From Cytophagales bacterium (GTDB taxonomy: Bacteria > Bacteroidota > Bacteroidia > Cytophagales > Cyclobacteriaceae), in contig JAKSDQ010000251.1 of the NCBI GenBank assembly GCA_022360015.1, positions 172,137 through 236,136 of the forward strand: 64,000 bases of DNA. Reading direction: 5' to 3'. Both the position numbers and the translations under genes were made by a program. Positions within the stretch are counted from its first letter, which is position 1. Every line of letters starts with the position of its first letter. Positions 16,229 to 24,841 of this stretch are shown piece by piece. The notes under the pieces are model-generated. The model saw only the letters and a program-made list of their open reading frames with translations, made no database searches and was not told where the DNA came from.

Positions 16229-19200
16229 ATGATCAGGATTTTTACCTTATTTTTTACCTTTATCTCTATAGGCCATGCCTGCTGGGTTTACGGTCAGCAT
16301 CCGGCCCCTGCCTTTACAGGATTAAAATTTATCGAAAACAAAGGCCAGTGGGATGCTTCCGTCAAATATGCAGCCGATATCCCGGGGGGAAAACTTAGTT
16401 TAAAAAGGGATCGACTTCACTACACATTCTATGATACCAGGGCCCTGGCCAGGCAACACCATCCTCACACCGAAGCAGGCGACAACGCGAGATCATCGGG
16501 AGGTGTCGGTTTTGAAGAAATCCCGATGGAGCAGATACAGGTTGAATTCAAAGGCGCAAACGACTATCCCGGTTTTAAGGTAAAAAAACACGGTGGGGAA
16601 ATTTACAATTATTACCTGACCAAAGACCCTGATACATGGGCTTCAGGTTGCAGGGCCTACGAAGAAGTAATTTATTCGGAATTGTATCCCGGCATTGACC
16701 TGCGGTTTTACTCGCAACATGATTTTCTAAAATACGATCTGGTGTTACAAAAAGGGGCAGATCCGGAACAAATCAAATTCAGTTATCAGGGGTTGGAAAA
16801 AATATCTGTAAGGAACAGGCAGCTTTATTGTGAAACTAAAATAAATACCATCATAGAAAACATCCCTTACGCGTACCAGATAGACGCGAAAGGAAAAAAA
16901 CAGGAGCTGAGTTGTGAGTTCCGGTTAAAAGACAATGAAGTTTCTTTTCATTTTCCCGACGGCTATGATCCCCAAAAAAGCCTGGTTATCGATCCTCAAT
17001 TAATTTTTTCCACCTTTTCTGGCTCTGTTGCTGATAACTTCGGTTATACTGCCTGTTTCGATGATGCGGGAAACCTTTACAGTGGTGGTATTGTTTTTGG
17101 CAATGGTTTCCCTTCCACAGACCATTCCGATTTCCGGGGCGGTTCGTACGATATAGGAATCCTTAAATATGACTCCTCAGGACGACAGTTGTTATACGCC
17201 ACGTACATTGGGGGAGCTTCGCAGGAAAACCCACACAGTCTGATTGTGAATAACCGGAACGAACTGCTGATCCTCGGCACTACAGGATCATCCGACTATC
17301 CGGTCGCGGGCAACCCTTATGACCAAACCTTCAACGGTGGAACTCCTTTTGTTATTTTTGATTCCCTGAAAGTCGGTTCCGATATCGTACTGACTAAATT
17401 AAACACCAACGGTGAACTGATAGCATCTACTTTTATCGGCAGTAATGGAAATGACGGGATCCTGAAAATGAATACCATTGGTGCTTATGAGAACGCCTTA
17501 ATACGTAATTATGGTGATTACATTCGTGGAGATATCATTGTAGACAAAGACGACAATGTTTATGTTGCAAGCAGTACAGACGTCGATGGATTTCCGGTAA
17601 CCAGTGCCATTCAACCTGTCTATTCAGGTGGTAATTCCGATGCCGTGGTTTTCAAGATGAGCAGCGACCTGGGCAACCTGCTATGGAGCACTTACCTGGG
17701 GGGAGTGGCTGATGACGCGGCTTATTCAATCAAAATTGACTCCTCCAACTTTGTCTACGTTGGCGGAGGCACCACCAGCAGTGATTTTTACACCACCGCC
17801 GGCGCTATTAACGAAAGTCCTCCCGGAAATATCGATGGTTTCATTACCAAAATCGACGTTGACAATGACTCCATTGTTTACAGTACTTACCTGGGCACAG
17901 ATGCCTATGACCAGGTTTATTTCATTGACCTCGATGGATCGGAAAACATTTACGCAATGGGCCAAACCAAGGGCAATTACCCTGTAACCTCCGGGGTTTA
18001 CCACAATCCTAACAGCGGCCAGTTCATTCACAAACTTACCAACGAGATGGACTCAACGTTGTTTTCCCTTGTTTTTGGGGCAGGCACCCGGGAACCAAAT
18101 ATTTCACCCACTGCATTCCTTGTCAATGAATGCGAAAACATATTCCTCAGCGGCTGGGGAGGCAATACAAATTTCCTTTTCAGCCCTAACAGAGGTTCTA
18201 CCAGTGGCTTACCCGTCACGGATGATGCCATCTTTCCCACCACCGACGGATCGGATTTTTATTTAATGGCCCTCTCGGCAGACGGAAAAGATTTGTTGTA
18301 TGGAACGTTTTTCGGCTCCACCAACTCCTCCGGCGATCATGTAGACGGCGGCACCAGCAGGTTTGACAAAAGGGGTATTATTTATCAATCAGTCTGTACC
18401 TGCGGTGGAAGTGCTGACAATTTTCCTACTACACCCGGCGCCTGGTCCAATATCAACCGCGGTGTACGTGGCGGTCAGGAAAGGTGCAACAACGCCGCCT
18501 TTAAGTTTGATCTGGCCTCCCTGGAAGCCCATCTGGAAACCAATAATCTTATCGGCAATGATTTAGGCGTGAAGGATGGTTGCGCCCCACTTGAAATAAT
18601 GTTCTTAAACCAAAGTGTCGGTGGTGTGGAATTTTTCTGGAATTTTGGTGATGGTAATACTTCCACTCAGGAAGACAGTGTTATCAATGTGTTTCAAAAT
18701 CCCGGCTCTTATTTTGTGACCCTGAAAATCAGGGATATCAATACCTGCACCGTGGAAGACATCGCTTCTACCATTATTACCGTATATGATGACGACTTTA
18801 CCATTTCAGAGGATGTGGAAATTTGCGGTGGTGAAAGCACACAATTGTCTGCTTCAGGGGGCGTCGGTTATATTTGGACTGATGACCGGAATGCCTTCGT
18901 CAGTGATATACCCAATCCTGTCGTAAGCCCCGATACCACAAGTGTGTACAAGGTTAACGTCATTGACAGCAACGGCTGCATCTTTGAAGATTCCTTAACA
19001 GTTTCGGTAGTTCCCCGGATTACTGCCAATTTTGACGTGAATAAACTATTTAATTGTGAGTCCATTCCCCTGGTAAGCTTTGAAAATACCTCTGTTAACG
19101 CCGATACTTTTCTCTGGGACTTCGGTGATGGCAATACTTCCGATGAGGATAGTCCCCGCTACGAATTCCAGGGTTTTGGTGATTTCGAAGTGACACTCAC

Positions 19201-19492
19201 CGCCTTCTCCCAAGGATGTTTGCACCGGGAAAAAACAGTTGTGTCGCTATCAAATCTTTTTATCCCCAATATTGTTACTTTAAATGATGATGGCAAGAAT
19301 GAAAAATTCCAAATCTCAACCGGAGAGCCAATGTCTGTCACGATATTTAATCGCTGGGGAAGAAAACTTTTTGAGTCCGGCAACTATCAGAACGATTGGC
19401 CCCCCAAAGACATCTCAGCCGGTGTATACTACTACGAAACCCTATTCCCCGACGGCACACCCTGCAACGGATGGGTACAAATTATGAGATAA
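16229..19492 (+). CDS. Giant SBBP/PKD protein with T9SS type B sorting domain
   Basis: About 1088 residues from the ATG at 16229; the TTG at 16220 is less likely. A signal peptide (ending CWVYGQ) is followed by the N-terminal domain with FIENKGQWDASVKYAADIPG, characteristic of Bacteroidota surface proteins. Residues ~250-750 form a SBBP-type beta-propeller with repeats such as STYLGTDAYDQVYFI and TYIGGASQENPHS. Two PKD domains (WNFGDGNTSTQED and WDFGDGNTSDEDSP) flank an Ig-like stretch. The C-terminal ~75 residues, from FIPNIVTLNDDGKNEKF to NGWVQIMR with VTIFNRWGRKLFES, are the gliding-motility type B sorting signal. It should be exported by the type IX system and held at the surface, perhaps as an adhesin. 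Confidence 0.92.
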   Translation: MIRIFTLFFTFISIGHACWVYGQHPAPAFTGLKFIENKGQWDASVKYAADIPGGKLSLKRDRLHYTFYDTRALARQHHPHTEAGDNARSSGGVGFEEIPMEQIQVEFKGANDYPGFKVKKHGGEIYNYYLTKDPDTWASGCRAYEEVIYSELYPGIDLRFYSQHDFLKYDLVLQKGADPEQIKFSYQGLEKISVRNRQLYCETKINTIIENIPYAYQIDAKGKKQELSCEFRLKDNEVSFHFPDGYDPQKSLVIDPQLIFSTFSGSVADNFGYTACFDDAGNLYSGGIVFGNGFPSTDHSDFRGGSYDIGILKYDSSGRQLLYATYIGGASQENPHSLIVNNRNELLILGTTGSSDYPVAGNPYDQTFNGGTPFVIFDSLKVGSDIVLTKLNTNGELIASTFIGSNGNDGILKMNTIGAYENALIRNYGDYIRGDIIVDKDDNVYVASSTDVDGFPVTSAIQPVYSGGNSDAVVFKMSSDLGNLLWSTYLGGVADDAAYSIKIDSSNFVYVGGGTTSSDFYTTAGAINESPPGNIDGFITKIDVDNDSIVYSTYLGTDAYDQVYFIDLDGSENIYAMGQTKGNYPVTSGVYHNPNSGQFIHKLTNEMDSTLFSLVFGAGTREPNISPTAFLVNECENIFLSGWGGNTNFLFSPNRGSTSGLPVTDDAIFPTTDGSDFYLMALSADGKDLLYGTFFGSTNSSGDHVDGGTSRFDKRGIIYQSVCTCGGSADNFPTTPGAWSNINRGVRGGQERCNNAAFKFDLASLEAHLETNNLIGNDLGVKDGCAPLEIMFLNQSVGGVEFFWNFGDGNTSTQEDSVINVFQNPGSYFVTLKIRDINTCTVEDIASTIITVYDDDFTISEDVEICGGESTQLSASGGVGYIWTDDRNAFVSDIPNPVVSPDTTSVYKVNVIDSNGCIFEDSLTVSVVPRITANFDVNKLFNCESIPLVSFENTSVNADTFLWDFGDGNTSDEDSPRYEFQGFGDFEVTLTAFSQGCLHREKTVVSLSNLFIPNIVTLNDDGKNEKFQISTGEPMSVTIFNRWGRKLFESGNYQNDWPPKDISAGVYYYETLFPDGTPCNGWVQIMR

Positions 19493-19564
19493 TGAAAATG
19501 GAAATAAAAATTAAAAGGGGATTAAATGGGACTGCCAACCATCATTTTTATTTCCATTTTCATT
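19491..19564 (+). terminator. Long AT-rich inverted repeat after the T9SS gene
   Basis: Left arm 19491-19511 (AATGAAAATGGAAATAAAAA plus T) is perfectly complementary to 19544-19564, with a 32-base loop. It begins at the stop codon of the T9SS protein gene. It may end or stabilise that transcript. It could also belong to a Bacteroidota repeat family built from 'gaaaatggaaat' words. There is no long T-run after it, so intrinsic termination is uncertain. Confidence 0.6.
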
Positions 19565-19693
19565 TTAATTATCACTTCCCCCCGTTTGTGCTCGAGAACT
19601 TGTTGGGGTTTGGAGAGATTTTTTTAGGGATAAAAATTTTTAATTCAGATAAATTCTTCATTTATTGCCGTCAGATTTTTTAAATCCCCTTCT

Positions 19694-21484
19694 ATGTTAT
19701 TACAAACTATTGATTGGGTTATCATATCCGGATTCCTGCTGCTTTCGTTAATTATCGGTCTGGCGGTCAGTAAAAGGGCCGGAAAAAACTCATCGGAATT
19801 CTTTCTTTCAGGCAGGACCATGCCATGGTGGTTATTGGGTATGTCCATGGTTGCAACCACCTTTTCGACAGACACCCCTAACCTGGTGACAGATATAGTC
19901 AGACAAAACGGCGTTTCCGGAAACTGGGCCTGGTGGGCCTTTTTGATCACGGGGATGCTCACCGTTTTTGTTTATGCAAGGTTGTGGAGAAAATCGGAAG
20001 TATCTACAGACATTGAATTCTATGAGTTAAGGTATAGCGGGAAATCGGCTTCCTTTCTCAGGGGTTTCAGATCATTATATCTGGGTATTGCTTTTAATGT
20101 GTTAAGTATGTCGGGTGTCACACTGGCAGCCATTAAAATCGGTGAAATTATGCTGGATTTGACGCCCATTGAAACCATAGGGATTGCATCATTAGTTACA
20201 GTTATATTCAGCACACTGGGTGGATTCAGGGGAGTTATCCTGACAGATTTTATTTTATTTTTCACGGCTTTGATCGGGGCCATTGCGGCTGCCTTTTATT
20301 CGGTCAGCCTGCCGGAAGTAGGCGGGTTAAAAGGATTATTGTCGCATGAGATAGTCTCAGACAAATTATCAATGATCCCTGATTTTGAGGATAAGGAAAC
20401 ATTTATCTCTATCCTGATCATTCCGATAGCCATACAATGGTGGAGCTCCTGGTACCCGGGATCAGAACCGGGAGGCGGGGGTTATGTCGCCCAAAGAATG
20501 CTGGCGGCAAAAAATGAGAAACACGCCATTGGCGCCACCCTGTTTTTTAACGTGGCCCACTACGCGGTCAGGCCCTGGCCATGGATTATCGTTGCACTGG
20601 CATCGATGATCGTTTTTCCGGATCTGGAAAGCATCAAAGCCGCCTTTCCAAACATTTCTCCTGATAAGCTGGGACATGACCTCGCCTACCCCGCCATGTT
20701 AACGTATTTACCCGCCGGGTTATTAGGTCTGGTACTGGCATCGCTCATCGCTGCCTATATGTCCACCATATCTACCCATCTGAATTGGGGATCTTCCTAC
20801 GTAGTGTATGACTTTTATAAAAGATTTGTCAACCCGGAGGCTTCTGAAAAGGAGCTGGTCAATATAGGTAGGGTCTCCACGGTGCTCATGATGGCAATGG
20901 CGGCAATAATTGCCCTGTTCCTGACCAATGCGAAAGTATTATTCGACTTCATCCTGCTTTTTGGGGCAGGTACCGGGTTAATATTCATCCTGCGATGGTT
21001 CTGGTGGCGAATCAATGCCTGGAGTGAGATCGCGGCTATGACATCTTCGGGGATCGTGGCATGGATATTAAGTCTCGATACGATTACTGCTTCCATGGAA
21101 AGCTATGCATGGCTGAAGTTACCATTAGGCGTGGGCATCACAACTGCCATCTGGCTGATTGCAACCTTCCTTACCGCACCTGATAATGAAGAAAAACTGC
21201 GGGATTTTTACCGGAAAACCAAACCGGGTGGGCCCGGGTGGAAAAAGGTTATCAAAGATGCCCAAAAAGAGGGGCTGGACCTGAATGAGGGTGAAATCGG
21301 CAAATGGAACGTGCCTAATGGCATAGCTGCAATGTTTGCCGGTTGTTTTTTTGTATACAGTACCCTGTTCGCTACGGGCTATTGGCTCTATGGCCAAATC
21401 GCCAGTGCTTCGATATTAACCCTGGTAGCACTGCTCTCCGGCTATTTTCTCAGTAAATTATGGTCGAAGGTCAGCGTCGCCTAA
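19694..21484 (+). CDS. Sodium:solute symporter (SSS family)
   Basis: A 596-residue inner-membrane transporter with about 14 hydrophobic helices. SSS-family features are SEFFLSGRTMPWWLLG in the first loop, ATTFSTDTPNLVTD in TM2, WRKSEVSTDIEFYELRY after TM3 and STISTHLNWGSSYVVYD in the core helix. It couples sodium to uptake of a sugar, amino acid, nucleoside or organic acid. The motif set with STDIEFYELRYSG is common in Bacteroidota symporters annotated only as 'Na+:solute symporter', so the substrate is open. It is a single gene, 209 bases before the fbaA start. Confidence 0.9.
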   Translation: MLLQTIDWVIISGFLLLSLIIGLAVSKRAGKNSSEFFLSGRTMPWWLLGMSMVATTFSTDTPNLVTDIVRQNGVSGNWAWWAFLITGMLTVFVYARLWRKSEVSTDIEFYELRYSGKSASFLRGFRSLYLGIAFNVLSMSGVTLAAIKIGEIMLDLTPIETIGIASLVTVIFSTLGGFRGVILTDFILFFTALIGAIAAAFYSVSLPEVGGLKGLLSHEIVSDKLSMIPDFEDKETFISILIIPIAIQWWSSWYPGSEPGGGGYVAQRMLAAKNEKHAIGATLFFNVAHYAVRPWPWIIVALASMIVFPDLESIKAAFPNISPDKLGHDLAYPAMLTYLPAGLLGLVLASLIAAYMSTISTHLNWGSSYVVYDFYKRFVNPEASEKELVNIGRVSTVLMMAMAAIIALFLTNAKVLFDFILLFGAGTGLIFILRWFWWRINAWSEIAAMTSSGIVAWILSLDTITASMESYAWLKLPLGVGITTAIWLIATFLTAPDNEEKLRDFYRKTKPGGPGWKKVIKDAQKEGLDLNEGEIGKWNVPNGIAAMFAGCFFVYSTLFATGYWLYGQIASASILTLVALLSGYFLSKLWSKVSVA

Positions 21485-21717
21485 ATTTGGTTTAATTCAT
21501 CCTCTCAAGAGACAATCACTAGCTTAAATCCGGGCTTTCGAAGTTCCAAAGAAAACCATTATGCAACAAAATTTGTGTCAGCCTTACATTTCCACGACAC
21601 ATCCTGACTTTTTATCAACAATTTAAGATGAATAATTTTAAAACAGTTAAAAACAAATTAAATTCACGTATGAGTTTAGTACAGAAATCTTAATCACTTA
21701 TAATTAGGCGTATTGTT

Positions 21718-22806
21718 ATGACCATAACTGAAATTAAATCAAGTTTTAAGCCCGGTGTTTTATCCGGAGATGACGTTCGAAATTTATTGAATTATGCCAA
21801 TGAAAATAACTTTGCTTTGCCAGCCGTAAACGCTATCGGCAGCAATTCCATCAATGCCATCCTGGAAACGGCAAAATCAGTGAACTCACCGGTCATCATT
21901 CAATTTTCAAATGGAGGGGCTGCTTTTATAGCGGGAAAAGGTCTTGACAATACCGACCAACGGGCATCCATTGCCGGGGCTATTGCCGGGGCCAACCATG
22001 TACACATTTTGGCAGAACAATATGAAGTGCCGGTAATTCTTCACACTGATCATGCCGCTAAGAAACTTTTACCCTGGATAGATGGTCTGCTGGACGCAGG
22101 GGAAAAATATTATCAGCAAAACGGCCGGCCTCTCTTTAGTTCACACATGCTGGACCTGTCAGAAGAACCCTTGGAAGAAAATATAGAAATCTGTAAAAGA
22201 TATCTGCAACGAATGAACAAGCTGGAAATGACTTTGGAGATCGAACTAGGGGTTACGGGAGGTGAAGAGGATGGTGTGGACAATACGGATATCGACAGTT
22301 CCAGACTGTACACACAGCCTGAAGAGGTAGCCTATGCCTATGAAGAGTTGGGTAAGGTAAGTGACCGGTTTACGGTAGCAGCAGCCTTTGGAAATGTCCA
22401 TGGTGTGTATAAACCCGGAAATGTTGAACTCAAGCCTATTATCCTGAAAAACACCCAGCAGTATATCAAGGAAAAATTCCACACCGGAGAAAACCCTGTG
22501 AATTTTGTTTTCCACGGTGGTTCTGGCTCACCGAAACACCAGATTAAAGAGGCTATCGAATACGGAGCCATCAAAATGAATATCGACACAGATATGCAAT
22601 GGGCATTCTGGGCAGGTGTGAAAAAATATTATGGGGAAAAGAAAGACTTCCTGCAAAGTCAGATAGGTAGTCCTTTAGGTGACGACAGCCCTAACAAAAA
22701 ATATTACGACCCCAGGACCTGGTTGAGAGAAGGCGAAAAAAGTCTTGTTGAAAGATTGAAACAGGCCTTTGACGACTTAAACTGTATCAATATCAACCCT
22801 TCATAA
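21718..22806 (+). CDS. fbaA: Class II fructose-bisphosphate aldolase
   Basis: A 362-residue aldolase of the E. coli FbaA (class IIA) type, close to the usual 359. It cleaves fructose 1,6-bisphosphate to dihydroxyacetone phosphate and glyceraldehyde 3-phosphate, using zinc. The metal and catalytic motifs are present: VILHTDHAAKKLLPWIDGLL (Asp and zinc His), ELGVTGGEEDG, FGNVHGVYKPGN (His), FHGGSGSP (His) and MNIDTDMQWAFWAG. E. coli has Cys after the zinc His; here it is Ala. The methylglyoxal synthase gene starts 9 bases downstream, so both enzymes that handle dihydroxyacetone phosphate are co-transcribed. Confidence 0.97.
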   Translation: MTITEIKSSFKPGVLSGDDVRNLLNYANENNFALPAVNAIGSNSINAILETAKSVNSPVIIQFSNGGAAFIAGKGLDNTDQRASIAGAIAGANHVHILAEQYEVPVILHTDHAAKKLLPWIDGLLDAGEKYYQQNGRPLFSSHMLDLSEEPLEENIEICKRYLQRMNKLEMTLEIELGVTGGEEDGVDNTDIDSSRLYTQPEEVAYAYEELGKVSDRFTVAAAFGNVHGVYKPGNVELKPIILKNTQQYIKEKFHTGENPVNFVFHGGSGSPKHQIKEAIEYGAIKMNIDTDMQWAFWAGVKKYYGEKKDFLQSQIGSPLGDDSPNKKYYDPRTWLREGEKSLVERLKQAFDDLNCININPS

Positions 22807-22815
22807 AGTTGGTCG

Positions 22816-23250
22816 ATGAAGGCAAAAAAAACTATTGCATTGGTGGCCCATGACAATGAAAAAGAAGCCTTGTTGTCTTGGGCCCTTGAAAACAAAGAAA
22901 AACTACGAAAACACTCCCTCTACGCTACAGGCACTACCGGCAAACTGCTGCAGGATAAATGTGATTTGAAGATCAGAAAACTTCAAAGTGGTCCGTTAGG
23001 GGGTGATCTGCAGATAGGGGCACTTATCACTGAAGGAAAGATTGATCTTCTCGTTTTTTTCTGGGATCCGCTGGAATCCCAACCGCATGATCCGGATGTG
23101 AAGGCATTGCTGCGGATATGCGCAGTATGGAATATACCCATCGCCTGCAACCGCTCCTCAGCAGATTTTATGTTTAGCTCTCCCCTGATCAATCTGTCTT
23201 ACGATCACGAAATCAAGTCTTTTGACCACCATCATAACCGGCCGGTTTGA
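22816..23250 (+). CDS. mgsA: Methylglyoxal synthase
   Basis: A 144-residue enzyme converting dihydroxyacetone phosphate to methylglyoxal and phosphate. Motifs: ALVAHDNEK (His12), TGTTGKLL (phosphate binding), [14 protein letters not shown] with the catalytic base Asp64, and [20 protein letters not shown] with His91 and Asp94. The length matches the family (about 150). Its gene follows fbaA by 9 bases. The pairing suggests a controlled overflow route that releases phosphate from accumulated triose phosphate. The next gene is convergent. Confidence 0.96.
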   Translation: MKAKKTIALVAHDNEKEALLSWALENKEKLRKHSLYATGTTGKLLQDKCDLKIRKLQSGPLGGDLQIGALITEGKIDLLVFFWDPLESQPHDPDVKALLRICAVWNIPIACNRSSADFMFSSPLINLSYDHEIKSFDHHHNRPV

Positions 23251-23326
23251 TCATCAGCCCATTCATTCCACCGGATCCGAATACCCAAAAGAACACTCCG
23301 CTAACCCAATCCTGTACGGTTGTGCT

Positions 23327-24700
23327 TTAAACACGTTGCTTTTTTTCCTCCTCCAACCTCATAAAATATTTCTTCGCCTCTTTTTTAACGTTCGGTGACA
23401 GCAGGATGGCAGAAATCATGGTGGGAATTGACATCAACGCATAAGAGGCGTCGATAAGACTGATGATAGCAGCCAGAGAAGCCGTGGCCCCAAAAACTAT
23501 CGTGCCTACATAAAAATAATTATAGAGCTTTTTGTATTTCGCTCCTACGATAAATGACAAACATTTGGTGCCGTAATAGGAATAGGAAAATAACGAGGTA
23601 GTGGCAAATATAGTCACGCAAAGCACCAGTATATAAATGCCGATGCCAGGAATAGCCTTATTAAAAGCATTGACAGTAACCGTTACACCATTACTCTCAC
23701 TGTCTTGCCATGAACCGGTGATCAGAATGGACAAGGCTGTTAAAGTACACACCACAATGGTGTCAATAAAAGGGCCTAACATAGCTACCAGCCCTTCCCT
23801 TACCGGTTCCGTTGTTTTTGCTGCTCCGTGGGCCATTGGCGCTGTACCGATTCCTGCTTCGTTGGAAAAAGCCGCCCGGCGGGCACCGGCAATGATCACT
23901 GCCCCCAGAGCGCCTCCGAGTACGGCATCACCGGTGAAAGCATCTTTTAAAATGAGTAAAAATGCCTCCGGTACTGCGCCAAAATTCGTCATAATAATAT
24001 AGATCACAGAGGCAAAATACAGCACAACCATCATCGGCACCATCCTTCCGGCCACCTTGCCGATTCTTTTAATTCCTCCGAATATAACTAATGACACTAC
24101 GAATGTAATGATCAGGCCGGTGATTAGATTGGTTTTAAAACTGCCTTCAATGCCATGGGGCACCAACAATACATCCCTTAAAATCTGCGTAAACTGATTG
24201 GCCTGAAATATAGGCAACATGCCAATCAACCCGGCTACTGAAAAAAAAACAGCCAAAGGTCTCCATTGGTTGCCCAGGCCCTCGGTAATCACATACATCG
24301 GGCCACCCTGCACCTCCCCATAGCTATCTTTACCCCGGTACATGATAGCCAACGTACATGTGAAAAATTTGGTAGCAATGCCTATAACGGCACTGACCCA
24401 CATCCAGAATATGGCCCCCGGTCCACCGGTGGTAATAGCTACCGCGACACCACTTATGTTACCCATCCCAACTGTAGCCGCCAGCGCAGTTGACAAGGCT
24501 TCGTAGTGATTGATCTGTCCGGGGTCATTAGGGTCATCATATTTACCCCTTAAAACATCGATGGCATGACGAAAATATTTGAAAGGAATAAAATTTGAAT
24601 AAACCACAAAATAAACACCTCCACCTAATAATAAAAACAACAGGGGTGTTCCCCATAGCCAATTGCTGAAATCTACAATAAGCGTTTCAAGAATTTTCAA
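23327..24700 (-). CDS. Sodium:alanine symporter (AGCS family)
   Basis: A 457-residue inner-membrane protein with about 11 helices. AGCS signatures are present: ALSTALAATVGMGNISGVA (TM2 region), GEVQGGPMYVITEGLG and AAFSNEAGIGTAPMAHGAA. It takes up alanine, glycine or a similar small amino acid with sodium. It stands alone on the minus strand, convergent with mgsA and 141 bases downstream of the AsmA-like gene. Confidence 0.92.
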   Translation of the reverse strand: MKILETLIVDFSNWLWGTPLLFLLLGGGVYFVVYSNFIPFKYFRHAIDVLRGKYDDPNDPGQINHYEALSTALAATVGMGNISGVAVAITTGGPGAIFWMWVSAVIGIATKFFTCTLAIMYRGKDSYGEVQGGPMYVITEGLGNQWRPLAVFFSVAGLIGMLPIFQANQFTQILRDVLLVPHGIEGSFKTNLITGLIITFVVSLVIFGGIKRIGKVAGRMVPMMVVLYFASVIYIIMTNFGAVPEAFLLILKDAFTGDAVLGGALGAVIIAGARRAAFSNEAGIGTAPMAHGAAKTTEPVREGLVAMLGPFIDTIVVCTLTALSILITGSWQDSESNGVTVTVNAFNKAIPGIGIYILVLCVTIFATTSLFSYSYYGTKCLSFIVGAKYKKLYNYFYVGTIVFGATASLAAIISLIDASYALMSIPTMISAILLSPNVKKEAKKYFMRLEEEKKQRV

Positions 24701-24841
24701 TAGACCCGAGATTAACGTTGACGAGTAAAAACAATTCCCTAAGATAAAAGATTTCAGTTAAAAGCAGAAAAGCGGTAAAAACTAAGCTCATAAAATGGTT
24801 GCCGGAACTTTTTTGTGTGGTGATGTTTCTGTGTAAAACCC

